From Persicaria tinctoria (Eukaryota; Streptophyta; Magnoliopsida; Caryophyllales; Polygonaceae): a stretch of DNA of 64,000 nucleotides. The notes beneath the pieces were generated by a model. It searched no databases. It was not told the origin of the DNA and worked only from the letters and a program-made list of their open reading frames with translations. The stretch lies in contig JBANSL010000013.1 of the NCBI GenBank assembly GCA_037127255.1, forward strand, positions 78,859,688-78,923,687. The letters run 5' to 3'. Shown piece by piece: positions 46,738-57,406 of this stretch (positions within the stretch are counted from its first letter, which is position 1; each line of letters starts with the position of its first letter). Position numbers and translations under genes: made by a program.

Positions 46738-47262
46738 TTCTCGCCAAACACACGGTGACAGCCAAAGTTCTCAAAACGGCAAAGATGATGTCAGCCACAG
46801 TTCTCAAAACTGTGAGAATTCTTATATCCACGGTTCTGAAAACCGTCGCTAGAGTAGTTGCCATAGTTGCTCAAATCGTGAAAATGTTTACGGTGGCCTA
46901 ATGCGTTGGGAAGACACAAATTTCCTACAGTTTTCAAAGTTGTGGCCAGGTGATATTTGACCGGAATCTCGCAGACGGTAGGGAGGCAGGCCTAGGTCAT
47001 CGGGAAGACGCGTCGTAGGTTACAGCTCTCCCACAGTTTTCAAAATTGTGGCCGCGTAAGAATTGGGCTACTGGGCTTCAATTTTCTTGGGCATTTTTTC
47101 CCTGACTTGTGAAGCTGCCAACATTTTTACGCTTTTCAATTCCGTGGTCTTCTTGATTTTTACGGTTTTTAAAACTAAAACCATGAAAATTCCTACGGTT
47201 TTCAAATTAATTAGGCTAAAGTTTCCCATTGATTTAAATGTAAAACATATAGTTTGATTTTT
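46738..47262. repeat. Zone of recurrent ACGGTTTTCAAAA-type motifs
   Basis: At least nine variants of CACGGTTCTGAAAACCGT, ACAGTTTTCAAAATTGTGGC and ACGGTTTTTAAAAC occur within 500 bp, several self-complementary. A related CGCCAAACACA(C/T)GGTGA word is at 46741 and again at 53229. This is the pattern expected of transposon subterminal repeats, but I cannot define the ends. Confidence 0.45.
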
Positions 47263-47287
47263 AAAGTTGATGTTAATCTTGGGTTGA

Positions 47288-47470
47288 TAGTTTGTTTTTG
47301 TTTTTTTGTTTTTTTTTTCTTTTTTTAGATCCTTTCCAGTTTAAGTGGGTTTTGCCCACTCTACATCTGGATCGGGTTACTGTAGGCCCATTTAAGGGTT
47401 GACCCTCCCACTCACAAGCGTCTCCATGTTTCCACGAGGATTCGAACTTCGAACCTCGAGGCATGGGATG
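47288..47470 (-). mobile_element. SINE-like element
   Basis: On the - strand, a B-box-like GTTCGAATCCTCGTGG appears near the start (about 47440), and the element ends in a long A-rich tail (T-rich 47290-47326 on +). An A-box and clean target duplication could not be settled because the flanks are T-rich. Confidence 0.5.
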
Positions 47471-47487
47471 TTTTTTTTTCTAATATA

Positions 47488-47753
47488 CTATCTCTGTTTA
47501 ACAATATAAGTTCTTTTAGATTTTGCACGGATTTTAAGAACCTAAAAAATATGGTAAAATAATAAACTTTTTTATCAAATTTTTTTAATAATTTGATATT
47601 ACTTATCAGTAAGAAGTACGAATAAAAAAAAAAAGTGAGAAATCTAAAATTATTTTTAAAAAAATTGATAGAAAAGTTCATCTTTTACTATAATTTTTAA
47701 GTTCTTAAAAACATGTAAAATCTAAAAGGACTTATATTGTTGAATGGAGAGAG
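47488..47753. mobile_element. Stowaway-like MITE 3, diverged
   Basis: It begins CTATCTCTGTTTAACAATAT and ends with the inverse ATATTGTTGAATGGAGAGAG. TA flanks are at 47486-47487 and 47754-47755. The arms continue to pair through TAAGTTCTTTTAGATTTT. It is immediately followed by the CRK-F 5' region. Confidence 0.8.
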
Positions 47754-47998
47754 TATGATACAAGTGCCATACATATTGCTTAGGATTTATTTGTTGGGCA
47801 GAGCAGTAACGATTAAAACTAGACAACTTGCAATGTCTGTTTTTCTCGTCGTCTTCCTAACAACTCTCCTTGCAAAACTTGTTTCCGACGCCGGTCATTT
47901 TGTCGAAAACAGCTCCTCCGATCCTCATGCGAGAACAACCGCAAGGTTGTGTTGTCTGTGCTCGGGCAACATGCAACCGTGCGTGTACCCGTTCTACA

Positions 47999-48476
47999 CA
48001 GGGCCGTTCCGATGTTTTCGGAGGCCCGGTGCGGTATTTAGAATAAGGCCCTTTATTTTTATTTTTTTTCCATGCTTTGTTACTATCATAATTATAATTT
48101 TTAGGTTAAAAATTAAATAAATATCAATTATATTACCTTTTATAATTGTATAACTTATTATGATATCGAAATGCAACTAATTAATGGAAAAAAAATTAAG
48201 CTAAGACTAGAGAGTTGGGAGTCAGCAGGCCCAACAAAAATAAAACACTATAGAGTGGGGAGTCAGGCCCAACAAAAATAAAACCCATTTTGCAATTCCG
48301 AGGATTCGAACATGCATTGGTTGCATTCCCTAGCAAAACCTACACCACTACGCCACTTCGTTTTACTTAATCACACGCCACGTTTTTTATATATACTAAC
48401 ATTATATGTATTGGGCCCCCAAAAATTCCGGGCCCTGTGCGAACGGACCGGGTGAACCGCCCACCAGCCGGCCCTG
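47999..48476. mobile_element. hAT MITE (CAGGGCCG family) in CRK-F
   Basis: The ends are CAGGGCCGTTCC and CCGGCCCTG. The exact 8-bp duplication is GTTCTACA (47991-47998 and 48477-48484). The element is 478 bp, AT-rich inside, with no ORF. Joining the flanks restores the CRK coding line. Confidence 0.9.
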
Positions 48477-48495
48477 GTTCTACAACACCAGCGCT

Positions 48496-48873
48496 CAGGG
48501 GCGGAGCCAGGAAAAAATTCAGGGGGGGCTCGCCTATTTTATCGGGATTTTTTTTTGAATATATATAAGATACATTTTTTTTTGTAAAGAATATAGTAAA
48601 GAACACATTAAATATATAATTTAAAAAGCTAAAAGAGAAAAAAAAATCCATAAAATGAAGCCATGGGGAATTGAACTCAAGGCCTCATCCTTTATATTCA
48701 CACCTCATACCAACTAAGCTAGACATACTTATTGATTTATTACTCTTTTTAACTTCTTTTAACCCTTAAATTATCAAAAATTACAAAAAAATACGTATTT
48801 TTTATTTTTTTTTACGTTTTCCCCCGACCCAGGGGGGCTCGAGCCACCTCATGCCCCCCTCCCTCCGCCCCTG
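48496..48873. mobile_element. hAT MITE (CAGGGGCGGAGCC family) in CRK-F
   Basis: The ends are CAGGGGCGGAGCCAGG and CTCCGCCCCTG, with an exact 8-bp duplication CCAGCGCT (48488-48495 and 48874-48881). It contains a tRNA-like stretch (ATTGAACTCAAGG and ACCAACTAAGCTAG, inverse of a pol III B and A box order) also seen in the 28003 copy, suggesting a SINE-derived core. Confidence 0.92.
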
Positions 48874-49107
48874 CCAGCGCTACATGGACGAATCTAGCAA
48901 TTTTTTCGAAGTGGGAACAATTTTTTATGGATAATTTTTATATTATTTTTATAAGAAATAATTTTAGAAAAAATTATATAAAGAGAATAACTTAAATGAC
49001 TTTGAACTATATACGTCTGATGATTTAGTTGAGACTTGAACATGCATCGCGTATTCCCGAGACATGTATCTACTGCAATGTATTGTAATTAATGACAACA
49101 CTGGTGA

Positions 49108-49448
49108 CAGTGGCGGATCCTGAAGTGTTTAGTTGAGGATGCGAAAAATTGATCTCTAATTTTTTTTCGAAAAAATCATCAATATTTGAAGTTTTCGGGT
49201 TTAATTATAGTATTAAGTTATGAAGTTTAACAAATAATGAGTATGATAGAAGTGTATTAATTTGGTAAATGATGTGAAAAACAATTTATATATATCGCTT
49301 CAGTTTTGAAACGTTTTTACTCAGTTATCGGATTTAAGCTTATAATATATCAAATCGAAGCTATTGACGAGAAGAATATGTATACTAAATTTCATTTTTG
49401 ATTGAGGGGGCGACTGCCACCCCCGGTACTCTAAAGGATCCGCCCCTG
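49108..49448. mobile_element. hAT MITE (CAGTGGCGGATCC)
   Basis: The ends are CAGTGGCGGATCC and GGATCCGCCCCTG. The flanks are ACTGGTGA and ACTGGTGC (49100-49107 and 49449-49456), an 8-bp duplication with one change. The element is 341 bp and noncoding. Confidence 0.85.
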
Positions 49449-49456
49449 ACTGGTGC

Positions 49457-49928
49457 ACCATCTCAAGAGGGATAATAACTGAACTAATATACGTACTAAC
49501 AGGGCATGCTTATGTATTAGGGGAAGCATAGAAATGAAATGACGGAGAAGAAGGTAACACACTGAGACTGAGGCTGGTTAATGTTTTTACAAGCAGTTTA
49601 GGTCGAAGTTTTCCATTGAAGCCGATTTCGAAAATACACATTAATCCAGTCCAATCTATATATGCAACTCTACGTGCCTCACACGGTCACACTTTTCGTC
49701 TTACCCTTAACATAATAATACTATAAGCTTCGGATCGGATCGAGCACACAACACATATTGTAATGTCATGCAAATTTAGCCACAACCTTCACCAAACTAG
49801 TGTGTTACGGTGTTACCTACCAAAAGGCCCCGAAATAACCTAACCATACACATATATTAACACTATGTATTAATTTCGTCATTCCCTCCCCAATCAAGAA
49901 TCAACCATTCATAAATAACGCAAGCATC
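49457..49928. other. Spacer before SDH7-like fragment
   Basis: I see no repeats or ORFs of note. It may hold promoter and leader for the exon at 49929, with CT-poor, AT-rich sequence. Nothing further is supported. Confidence 0.35.
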
Positions 49929-50600
49929 ATGGTTTTCGGCTCTCGGATCTTTTCTTCTCCGAGTAGTAGATCGAGGTACGTAGTAAGACTGGCAAATTGA
50001 AGTTTTGTTCTACTTACTTTACTTCCTCGGCATTATATATCTCATGATTGTACATGTTTTGATTTGTAGCCTTAGCTCAATCAATTCCAATCTAGAGACA
50101 GGTCGATTAATAGATCTCCAAAGCGATAACTTTGAAGCTAATTTGTTTGATTCATTCATATTTTGTTGAACCTAACTTTGCCTTCTTGTTGGCTCTTCCA
50201 TTTTTGTAGCCCTCTGGAGTCCTGATTACCAGTCGTTTATCGCAAGATCGTGCTCGTTGGCTAAAGTGTGGTGCGCGCTCCAAGGATATTGATTCGAGTG
50301 AAGCTAAGGGGTTGTTCAAAAATTCCACGTCTCTATTTCTCCATAAGCAGGTAGGGTTGTTCATAATGTGGCCCGGCCCGAAAATCATTAATCAAATAAG
50401 AAGTTGCAGGTGCTCCCTTATTTATATTCTATCTTGTTTAAGGTCTGATCTTTTGAACCTATATATGGTCCATATATTGCAGCTCCTGGCAAAAGATCCA
50501 GCATTGAAACGATTCAAATCACATAAGAGTGGAATGAGAACAATTAAATAGAATTGGAGATGTGGTGTTGTTGCTAGCTAGTAAGATGCCTTGCTTTAAC
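49929..50600 (+). pseudogene. SDH7-like gene fragment (succinate dehydrogenase subunit 7), broken
   Basis: A possible first exon at 49929-49975 (MVFGSRIFSSPSS, a Ser/Arg-rich start like a mitochondrial presequence) ends at GTACGT. A later exon begins after an AG at 50483 and encodes LLAKDPALKRFKSHKSG, very close to the conserved block I remember from plant mitochondrial complex II subunit SDH7. Its stop TAG (50549-50551) is probably due to a frameshift, because the next family block, RIGDV, appears in another frame at about 50552-50566. An intervening open stretch at 50212-50350 is of unknown origin. The identification is from memory of the motif. Confidence 0.5.
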
Positions 50601-50751
50601 CATACTTCCATTTTTGTTTTCATTTTCCCAATTTCTATTATTGAGTTTAAATGATGAAACGCCGTAATACAATACATTAGGTTTTATCACAAGGGGAGAT
50701 GAAAAAAAATCAGGTCGTCGACGATTCTGGTCCAAATCATTTGGACCGGTT

Positions 50752-50883
50752 CGGCTCGTTCGCGCCACCCTGCGAGATGTTCAAGGAGACATCCCACAAA
50801 ATATGTTTATATTTGGATTTGGAACTCTTGTAGCTTGGAAAAGTATGCTCACCCTCTCGGATTACTACTACCAAGTTTTCCCG
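50752..50883 (+). pseudogene. Equilibrative nucleoside transporter (ENT)-like exon fragment
   Basis: The frame from 50803 reads FGFGTLVAWKSML then SDYYYQVFP and stops at a good donor, CCCG|GTATCT, at 50883. Plant ENT proteins have G-x-G-S-L-V-x-W-N-S-M-L-T-I-x-D-Y-Y-Y-x-V-F-P in their first transmembrane helix, so the match is specific; the usual WN is WK here. No later ENT exon is seen within several kilobases. It lies on the same strand, about 200 bp from the SDH7-like fragment. It is not a working transporter. Confidence 0.6.
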
Positions 50884-51498
50884 GTATCTACTCTTTCTAT
50901 CTCGTCTTTTAAATATGGTTTCCCTACTTCACTCGATTACCTCAAAAAGTCACTTATCTCCTTCGTTTACATGTTTAATTTGTAGACTTTTGCTCATTAA
51001 TGTCAATCTCTTGCCGTGATGTCTACCGCTCAATTTGTTTCCCAGTGATGACTGCAAGAACTGCCTTCACTTTTTCCAGCTCTATTTGTTTCTCTGATGG
51101 GTATCACGCCTTGTTCGCTCCATCCGGATGGAATCCCATCCATCAGTAACGCGCACTCCGACTTTTGAGCCCAAGACTAGTCTCGATTGATGGATGATTG
51201 TCAATGGGGTATGTTATTCACACGGCCATTTTTTTTGCCACTCGCACGGTGCCGATGCCGAGTTCCCGAATCGGCAGATATGCACTGGTCGGCAGCCCTT
51301 AACTGAGTGGGAAATCACATATTCACATGCGGGATCAGGTCAGCAGCTCTGCCAATGCCTAATTCCCAAGTCGAGAGATAGCTGATGCCGAATTCCGAGG
51401 TCGACACCGTGCATATTGCGAAATCCCGCCGTGCAAATAGCAAGACCGTTGTCAATCTCACTTTTTAATATCATTGTCATTACTCTGCAAGTGTTAAT
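50884..51498. other. No gene; GCCGAATTCC-type imperfect repeats
   Basis: Between 51250 and 51430, phrases like GATGCCGAGTTCCC, CCTAATTCCCAAGTCG and GATGCCGAATTCCGAGGTCG recur about three times, roughly 60-100 bp apart. No element ends were found. Confidence 0.35.
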
Positions 51499-51601
51499 CG
51501 TGTACCGAATTACATAGAAAACATGTTTACAAGCACAGGAGAACACGACTTATATAATCTCCTGTGCTTGAAAACATGTTTTCTATGTAAATCGGTACGA
51601 G
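51499..51601. repeat. Long near-perfect hairpin, 44-bp arms
   Basis: The arms 51499-51542 and 51558-51601 pair at 40 of 44 positions around a 15-base loop. Either strand, if transcribed, would fold into a miRNA-precursor-sized stem. No mature miRNA is recognised. It could instead be the centre of a palindromic MITE or a foldback element. Confidence 0.75.
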
Positions 51602-51848
51602 TCTTCAAGCATTTGTCCAACTCTACACTCTCTAGCAAGACTAAGAGCTTGTAGCCAGATCCACAACATCAGTTGAACAAACTTGATTGCCTCAATTAGT
51701 TTCCAATTATTTGATTTTTTTTTTCGTGTTTGATCATAGAACATTAATCTTGCCAAAACCGAATTTGTGATGCTTAGAGTTGTGATTGAGTAATAATCTG
51801 AAAATTTCTAGACTTCCGTGACGATCGAACTATATGGAGAATAAGCTA

Positions 51849-52400
51849 TGTTGCTTATGTTAGCTTAAGTGATCAGCTGCACTAAGCACATTTCTATCTT
51901 GCCCTTAGCACTTTTACTTGTCTTATTTTCATGGTTGTAATGTGCTAGTCACATGACCTCTTGTTGGGGACCTATTTAAAGGCATGCCTCATACTCTCTA
52001 AGGAAGGGTTTTGGGGACTTGTGCATTGAATGAAAGGCGGCTATGCCAGCCGATTATTCCCTTCCTTCTTGGTCATCAGGTCACTAAATATTTTGATGAT
52101 TTTCTTACATGTTTATGCTTGATCTTGCTTGATTTAGATAATTTGCTCATATCTTCACCTGGTATCAGAGCCGAGGTTTGACTAAGTGCGTTGTGGTTTG
52201 GATTCTTGGTCTAATTGGCTGGCCGACCTTAAGGTATTGAGTCGTCAAGTGCAATTGACAATAATGCGTGGCCAGACAGTTGCACTTGAAGAGGGTGTGT
52301 TGAGAAAATATAATGAGTTGTGAGATAGATCCCACGTTGATGAAAAAGTATATCCAAGTCGTGTACATAACTGGGTGGGCTACTCCTCCTAACACCAATT
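51849..52400 (+). mobile_element. LTR and primer-binding-site remnants
   Basis: Sequence from TGTTGCTTATGTTAG (51849) to about 52163 reads like a copia LTR, with a CCTATTTAAAGGCATG TATA-like segment near 51970. It is followed by TGGTATCAGAGCCGAGG (from about 52162). A GTTGCACTTGAAGAGGG purine tract near 52278 then precedes TGTTGAGAAAATATAATG, the start of a different (TRIM-family) LTR. The two LTR sequences do not match, so this is a mosaic rather than one element. Confidence 0.5.
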
Positions 52401-54605
52401 GATTTTAAGATGGAAGCTTGTTTGTGATTAAGTTGGTCGATCAAGCTAGCACACATTTGGTTAACTAAGTCAAAACATTTTTGCTCTATGGTGGCTTTGG
52501 TTTGAATAGCTCTATAGTAACCTTGCAACCATCAAGATTGGGCTAATCGATAAACTCCCTGCATCTTGAAAACATATTGGGCTTACTATTTAGTGAGTTG
52601 TGTGGGCCTTTGCTCACTAATGGGCTTGAGCCCATTTACGATTATGCATAAATGGCTTGTAGATGTCAGTTTCAATAAACCACTAGTTTTAGTACCCGTG
52701 GTTCATACGGTTCCACAAAGCAAATCAAAGTCCATAATCAGAAGTTTGTGGGGTCGAAGCCGATTCAGGTTAAGTGAAGTTGGACTATATAGAGTTGAAC
52801 TATTATCAATTTTAAACCTAGCAATTAAATGAAAACCTAATTAAATTTCAAATCTTAGTCAATAAATTTGAATTGAATGATTCATATTTTGTGATCTATA
52901 TGATTTATTTAAACTGAATGATTCAAATCCTAACCGATAAATTTGAGTTGAATAACTTCATTTGGAAATATTAATTTCTTTCTGTATTTTTATCGGTTTG
53001 TCTAAAGTATATTCTAAAGCATAGGTTAAATCATTAATCTATAAAAAAGAAAATAGATAAACCCTAAAAAATATTTAAAATTTTGTTAAATCATTAATCT
53101 AATCCAACAGAGTGTCATACTTAACGCCTTAACATATACGGTATACCTTGTTAGGGTAAAATCCTTTTTTTCGGTAGGTAAGGCATATGTTTAACAAATC
53201 GGCTTGCTATTTGTATAGTTTTGTTTCGCCAAACACATGGTGAGTTAACTGGTAAAAAAGTTTATTAATACGGAAAGGCGGTGTCAGCAAAATGACTGTC
53301 AATTTTACCGACAATGTCTTAAAAAAACTGTTTATCGAATTCGCCGGATCTCAGGAAGCAAGGATAAATCTATTGGGAGTATTTTTTGTCAAGATTAGAT
53401 TCCATAATCAATCTTATTGGCCAAATCTTCTCTTTATATATGTCGGCTCACGTGAAACACTCACATATTAAAGAGATAATACAGCTGGCACTCGTCTTTA
53501 TTCATAGATTAGCTTTAATGGGCTCCACAAATTTGGGCCGAATAATACGGCCCAATTGTCCACAAACTCTAATCTCCTTAAATAACCTTTTTTTTTTGGT
53601 AGAATCCCTAAAGAACCTTTAAATCACATGAATAAAAATAATTAAATATCACATTGATTAAGATTTTTATCAATTACGAATTTTATGGGATTAGGGTATG
53701 ATTTTCAAAATAAGACGGTTGACTAAACCCTAAAAGTACTTAATTGCTGAAAATGTAGTTTTGTTTCAACTAATCCCAATAGTTATCTATACTCCCAATC
53801 CGACAAATACTCCTATTTATATATAATAAAAATAATATAAACAAAAAAAAAAGTAGAAGATTGAAAAGCTTAATCATGTTAATAATGCTAATTGATTTGA
53901 TACTTTGATGTAGAAAGCTAATACAAGGTTCTAATCGACTATTATTTCAAAGTAGAATAACAAGATATATCCTATGGGGAATATGTAAAGGAGTAAATAA
54001 TGGAGAAGAATAATAATAATAATATGAGAAAAATAATTTTTTCATATATATATATATAAGAATTAGGACCACCAGCACTAATTTAAGGGGTCGTTTGCTT
54101 TCAAATTCAATGAATAGGTCATAAAATGGAATATTATTTATGTTAAAAAACAAATGAATTTACTTATTTATTATATTGATTATTGGGACAGTAAGAGATT
54201 ATTTCTATGTTATTCCATACAAATGTAAGATCAAGGTACAAAACCCTCTCATGTTTTGTACTCTTTTTCAATACTAGTAATTTCTTTTTAGCTTTTTTTA
54301 CATCTTCTAATGTTTTATTTACAATCCATTATTTTTGTAATTTTTGAAAGAATAAAATAATAAGTATTAATAACTAGTGGGTTAAGATGGAAATTTAAAA
54401 AAGACAATTTTTAAATATAAATAAATATAAAATGTAAGTGAAATTCTAATAAGGTTTTTTTTAAAGACTGGACAAACCTAATATCTCAAACAATAGAACA
54501 AAATAGAGATGTCTCAAACCACGCAAGACTTTAATATAACGAACGAACAACTTAACAAAGCACACTTCAACGACGGGCAAGAGAAACACACAAGAAACCT
54601 TAATT
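52401..54605. other. Gene-poor AT-rich region
   Basis: I see no credible gene. The CGCCAAACACATGGTGA word near 53230 echoes 46741. AT-rich runs and short TA tracts fill the rest. The last bases lead to the TRIM at 54606. Confidence 0.5.
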
Positions 54606-55747
54606 TGTTGGAATGTGGTTGTCCCAGATCGGTAATATAGAGAATGATTGAACATATAAAGTTGAATGGTTAATCCTCTCATTGCCAATTGGTTTTGAAA
54701 TGGAACCATGTTCGGGTTTATGTGTTGTTCGAGTCTCCTGTATGTAGGCCCGAACACACGACATCCCTCCAGCTTGTCTTAGCCCCACCGGGCTCAGCCG
54801 ACTTTAACATGGTATCAGAGCCGGATTCGGCTAGTTTTGGTCTGGCCTTCGGATTAGTGGGGTTGTTGGCCTTGTTGACATGTCGCGGGCATCGGTTCTC
54901 ATTTACGCGCATGTGGCAAGTGCAACTTGTTGGCTAAAAATATCGTTGCACTTGAGGGGGCGTGTTGGAGTATGGTTGTGTCATGTTAATTATGATCCCA
55001 TATATTAGGTTTTATATTAGATTAGGGTAATTTAGGGTTTAAATATACCCTTATACCTTGTAATTGATCATCAAATGAATAATTCAATAGTTTACCACTT
55101 TACCATAATCTCTAATCTCTCTTCTATTATGTGTTCTCTCCATCTATCTCTCTAATCTTCCTCTAATCTTCATCTTTTTCATCTCAATCTCCTCTCCAAT
55201 CTCTATATTCCCTTCAATCTCACAAGGATCCCATTAGGATCATAACAGTTTGGTATCCAGAGCGAATCGTTTCTCAATTCCACAAACCACAAATTTTTTC
55301 TTCTTATGAATTTTGGTGACTTGTACCACAAATTGGGGCGACGTCAATGGCAAGCGGTGTTGAAACTTCAGAAGCTACAACGCCGACCGAAGTTTCATCA
55401 TACGAGGCGTCGCAACTTAGGCTCCAAGATTCCTACAAATCCATGATCGATGCTTAGCACAAGATGATGGTGAGTGCAGAAAGGTTTAGCGCCACTTTCC
55501 GGGAGACTACAAAGGGTATGCGACAGTGGCGAGAGGAGAGCGAAGGCATTCCGGTGGATGTCATCGGTAATATAGAGAATGCTTGAACAACATATAAAGT
55601 TGAAGGGTTAATCCTCTCATTGCCAATTGGTTTTGAGATGGAATCCCGTTCGGGTTTATGTGTTGTTCGAGTCTCCTATATGTGGGCCCGCACACACGAC
55701 CTCCCTCTAGCTTGTTTTAGCCCCACCGGGCTCAGCCGACTTTAACA
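54606..55747 (+). mobile_element. TRIM-like LTR retroelement with nested insertion
   Basis: The 5' LTR is 54606-54809 (TGTTGGAATG to TTTAACA), followed by TGGTATCAGAGCC (54810-54822). A 150-bp noncoding interior ends in a purine tract CTTGAGGGGG. The 3' LTR starts at 54963, is interrupted at 54984, and resumes at 55564 with near-identical sequence to 55747. Each LTR is about 204 bp. The outer flanks (TAATT and TAGAT) are not a clear duplication. Confidence 0.8.
54984..55558 (+). mobile_element. One-LTR retroelement fragment inside the TRIM 3' LTR
   Basis: TGTCA flanks it at 54979-54983 and 55559-55563. It contains an LTR-like part (TGTTAATTATG to about 55250), then TGGTATCCAGAGC near 55252, then a leader and a short coding-looking gag start (CAATGGCAAGCGGTG at about 55346, ETSEATTPT). 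It stops without any second LTR. The TRIM LTR on both sides is continuous, so the fragment entered that LTR. Confidence 0.65.
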
Positions 55748-55783
55748 TAGATAGGGAGCTAGATAGTGAACACCTCATATAAT

Positions 55784-56398
55784 CAGTGGCAGAGCCAAAA
55801 ACTTTTTTAGAGGGGCACAATTATATACGTGTGATATTGTTTTATATTAAAGCAACATAAAGATCTCGATGTAATATGATAATAAATTATGTTATTTTGG
55901 GATAACAAGTACGTCTATATTTTATGATAAAATTAATGTCGTTGTTTTTTCCATTTAAAAAAATAAATAAATGAATTAACCGAAGAAAAGAAAACTAATA
56001 AAATAAAGATAGAAAACGCAATACAATAAACATTGAGTCATTATTTAAATTGTTGTGCTCTTAACATGTATTAATGTATAACCAGATATAAAATATTTAA
56101 ATTTTCTTAATCTTACCTAATTGTCAAAATAAATAATATAATTTATGATTTTAAAGCTCTCAAAATGAATTATAATATGTGAATGTCAATCTAAGTAAAA
56201 TATAAAAATATTATATAGTTTATTAAAATAAAATTAAAGTGATTAATATACCTATAACTTTCTACTCGAATGTCAGATTATAACATATTATATACCAAAA
56301 CGAAGTTATCGACGAAGAGAATACACATAGTAATTTGTTATTCGTCGGATGAGGGAGAGTGCGCATGTACTCTCGCATGTCCCTTGGCTCCGCCCCTG
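55784..56398. mobile_element. hAT MITE (CAGTGGCAGAGCC)
   Basis: The ends are CAGTGGCAGAGCCA and TTGGCTCCGCCCCTG. The flanks are CATATAAT and CTTATAAT (55776-55783 and 56399-56406), an 8-bp duplication with one difference. It is 615 bp, AT-rich, with no ORF, and belongs to the same family as the elements at 28003, 48496 and 49108. Confidence 0.85.
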
Positions 56399-56406
56399 CT
56401 TATAAT

Positions 56407-57406
56407 AAACCCGAAAATTAACTTCTAATAAGATTTACATATATATAGTGCAGGTTTATTTAACCAAACGGAGCCCTAATTTGGGCCTTTAATTTTGGAG
56501 ATAAAAAAGAGATGCGGTAGAAAGTGGGGTGGACCTGTGGTCCAAAATTATACAACTTTTGTTCCGCTGTTAGTGTTTTGTTTTTATCTTCACTTTTATT
56601 TATTTTCAAGATTTTATTATCATTTTAAATAATTATCGATTATCTACTGCTTTATCGTCTCAATGTATTAGCGTAACTATCAGCTACACGCCCAATTTTA
56701 AAATTGGTTGTTAGGATTAGATAATTGTTCAATACAATAATTGTTCTTTAAATAATTACCCCGACTCTTGCTCTTTTCCACAAAAATCATAATAATAAAA
56801 TAAATTTTTTTTTATACATTTCTCAAATTGGTTTAAAATAAATTTTAAGTAATAAATTTTTTATTAGTCACCTAGCCTATTTTGAGGCTTTTTTTTAATA
56901 TATTATATAGAAATTAAATATATAAAAAAACTGTTCATTCATACAACTTAATTAATTCTATTCAGTTGTTTAGGAATTAAAAGTTCTTACATGAATCAAA
57001 CAAAACAAATATTTTTAATTTACCCGTACATATTATAAAAATATGTATATTTAATTTTGTCTCCTTTCATTTAAATTTTTTTAACAAATAAAAATAAAAA
57101 TAAAAAATGTAGAGGGGCCATGGAGATTAAATGCTAAACAAGAGGTGTGGTAAACACAGAGAGACAGTTATCCTGCAATTGAATGCTCCACACATTATCT
57201 GTGAATTGAGTTATACATATGACTGACTCATCAGCTACTCCTCCAATTTGCTTCTTAAGAGTATCCAATGCACATCATTTACCAAATCATAATTAAAAAG
57301 GGAAAATATTAAATCTTAAGTAATTCTTGATTAATGGTTGATCTTCTTAAATCTAAATTGATGCTTCATTGTAAAAGATTTTTCTTATTTTTAACTAAAT
57401 AGAATA
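56407..57406. other. AT-rich intergenic sequence, no gene seen
   Basis: Very AT-rich with short homopolymer runs. No ORF, repeat array or element end is supported. Confidence 0.5.

Larger units (their letters stand above)
47833..48895 (+). pseudogene. CRK-F: 5' stub of a CRK, interrupted by two hAT elements
   Basis: ATG 47833 opens a signal peptide (VFLVVFLTTLL, similar to CRK-E) and the start of DUF26 domain 1. A frameshift near 47930 moves the domain (VVLSVLGQHATV) into another frame. At 47998 and 48495 two hAT elements interrupt it; only 11-12 bp of CRK lies between their flanks. Homology is lost after about 48890, so no cysteine motif, transmembrane segment or kinase remains. The flank at 47755-47800 (ATGATACAAG, ATATTGCTTAGGATTT) matches 25381-25415 in CRK-D. 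Confidence 0.75.

Noticed and set aside
51194..51385. 63-codon ORF with Cys/His residues
   Set aside because: No family recognised, lies in imperfect GCCGAATTCC repeats, and has no codon or splice support.
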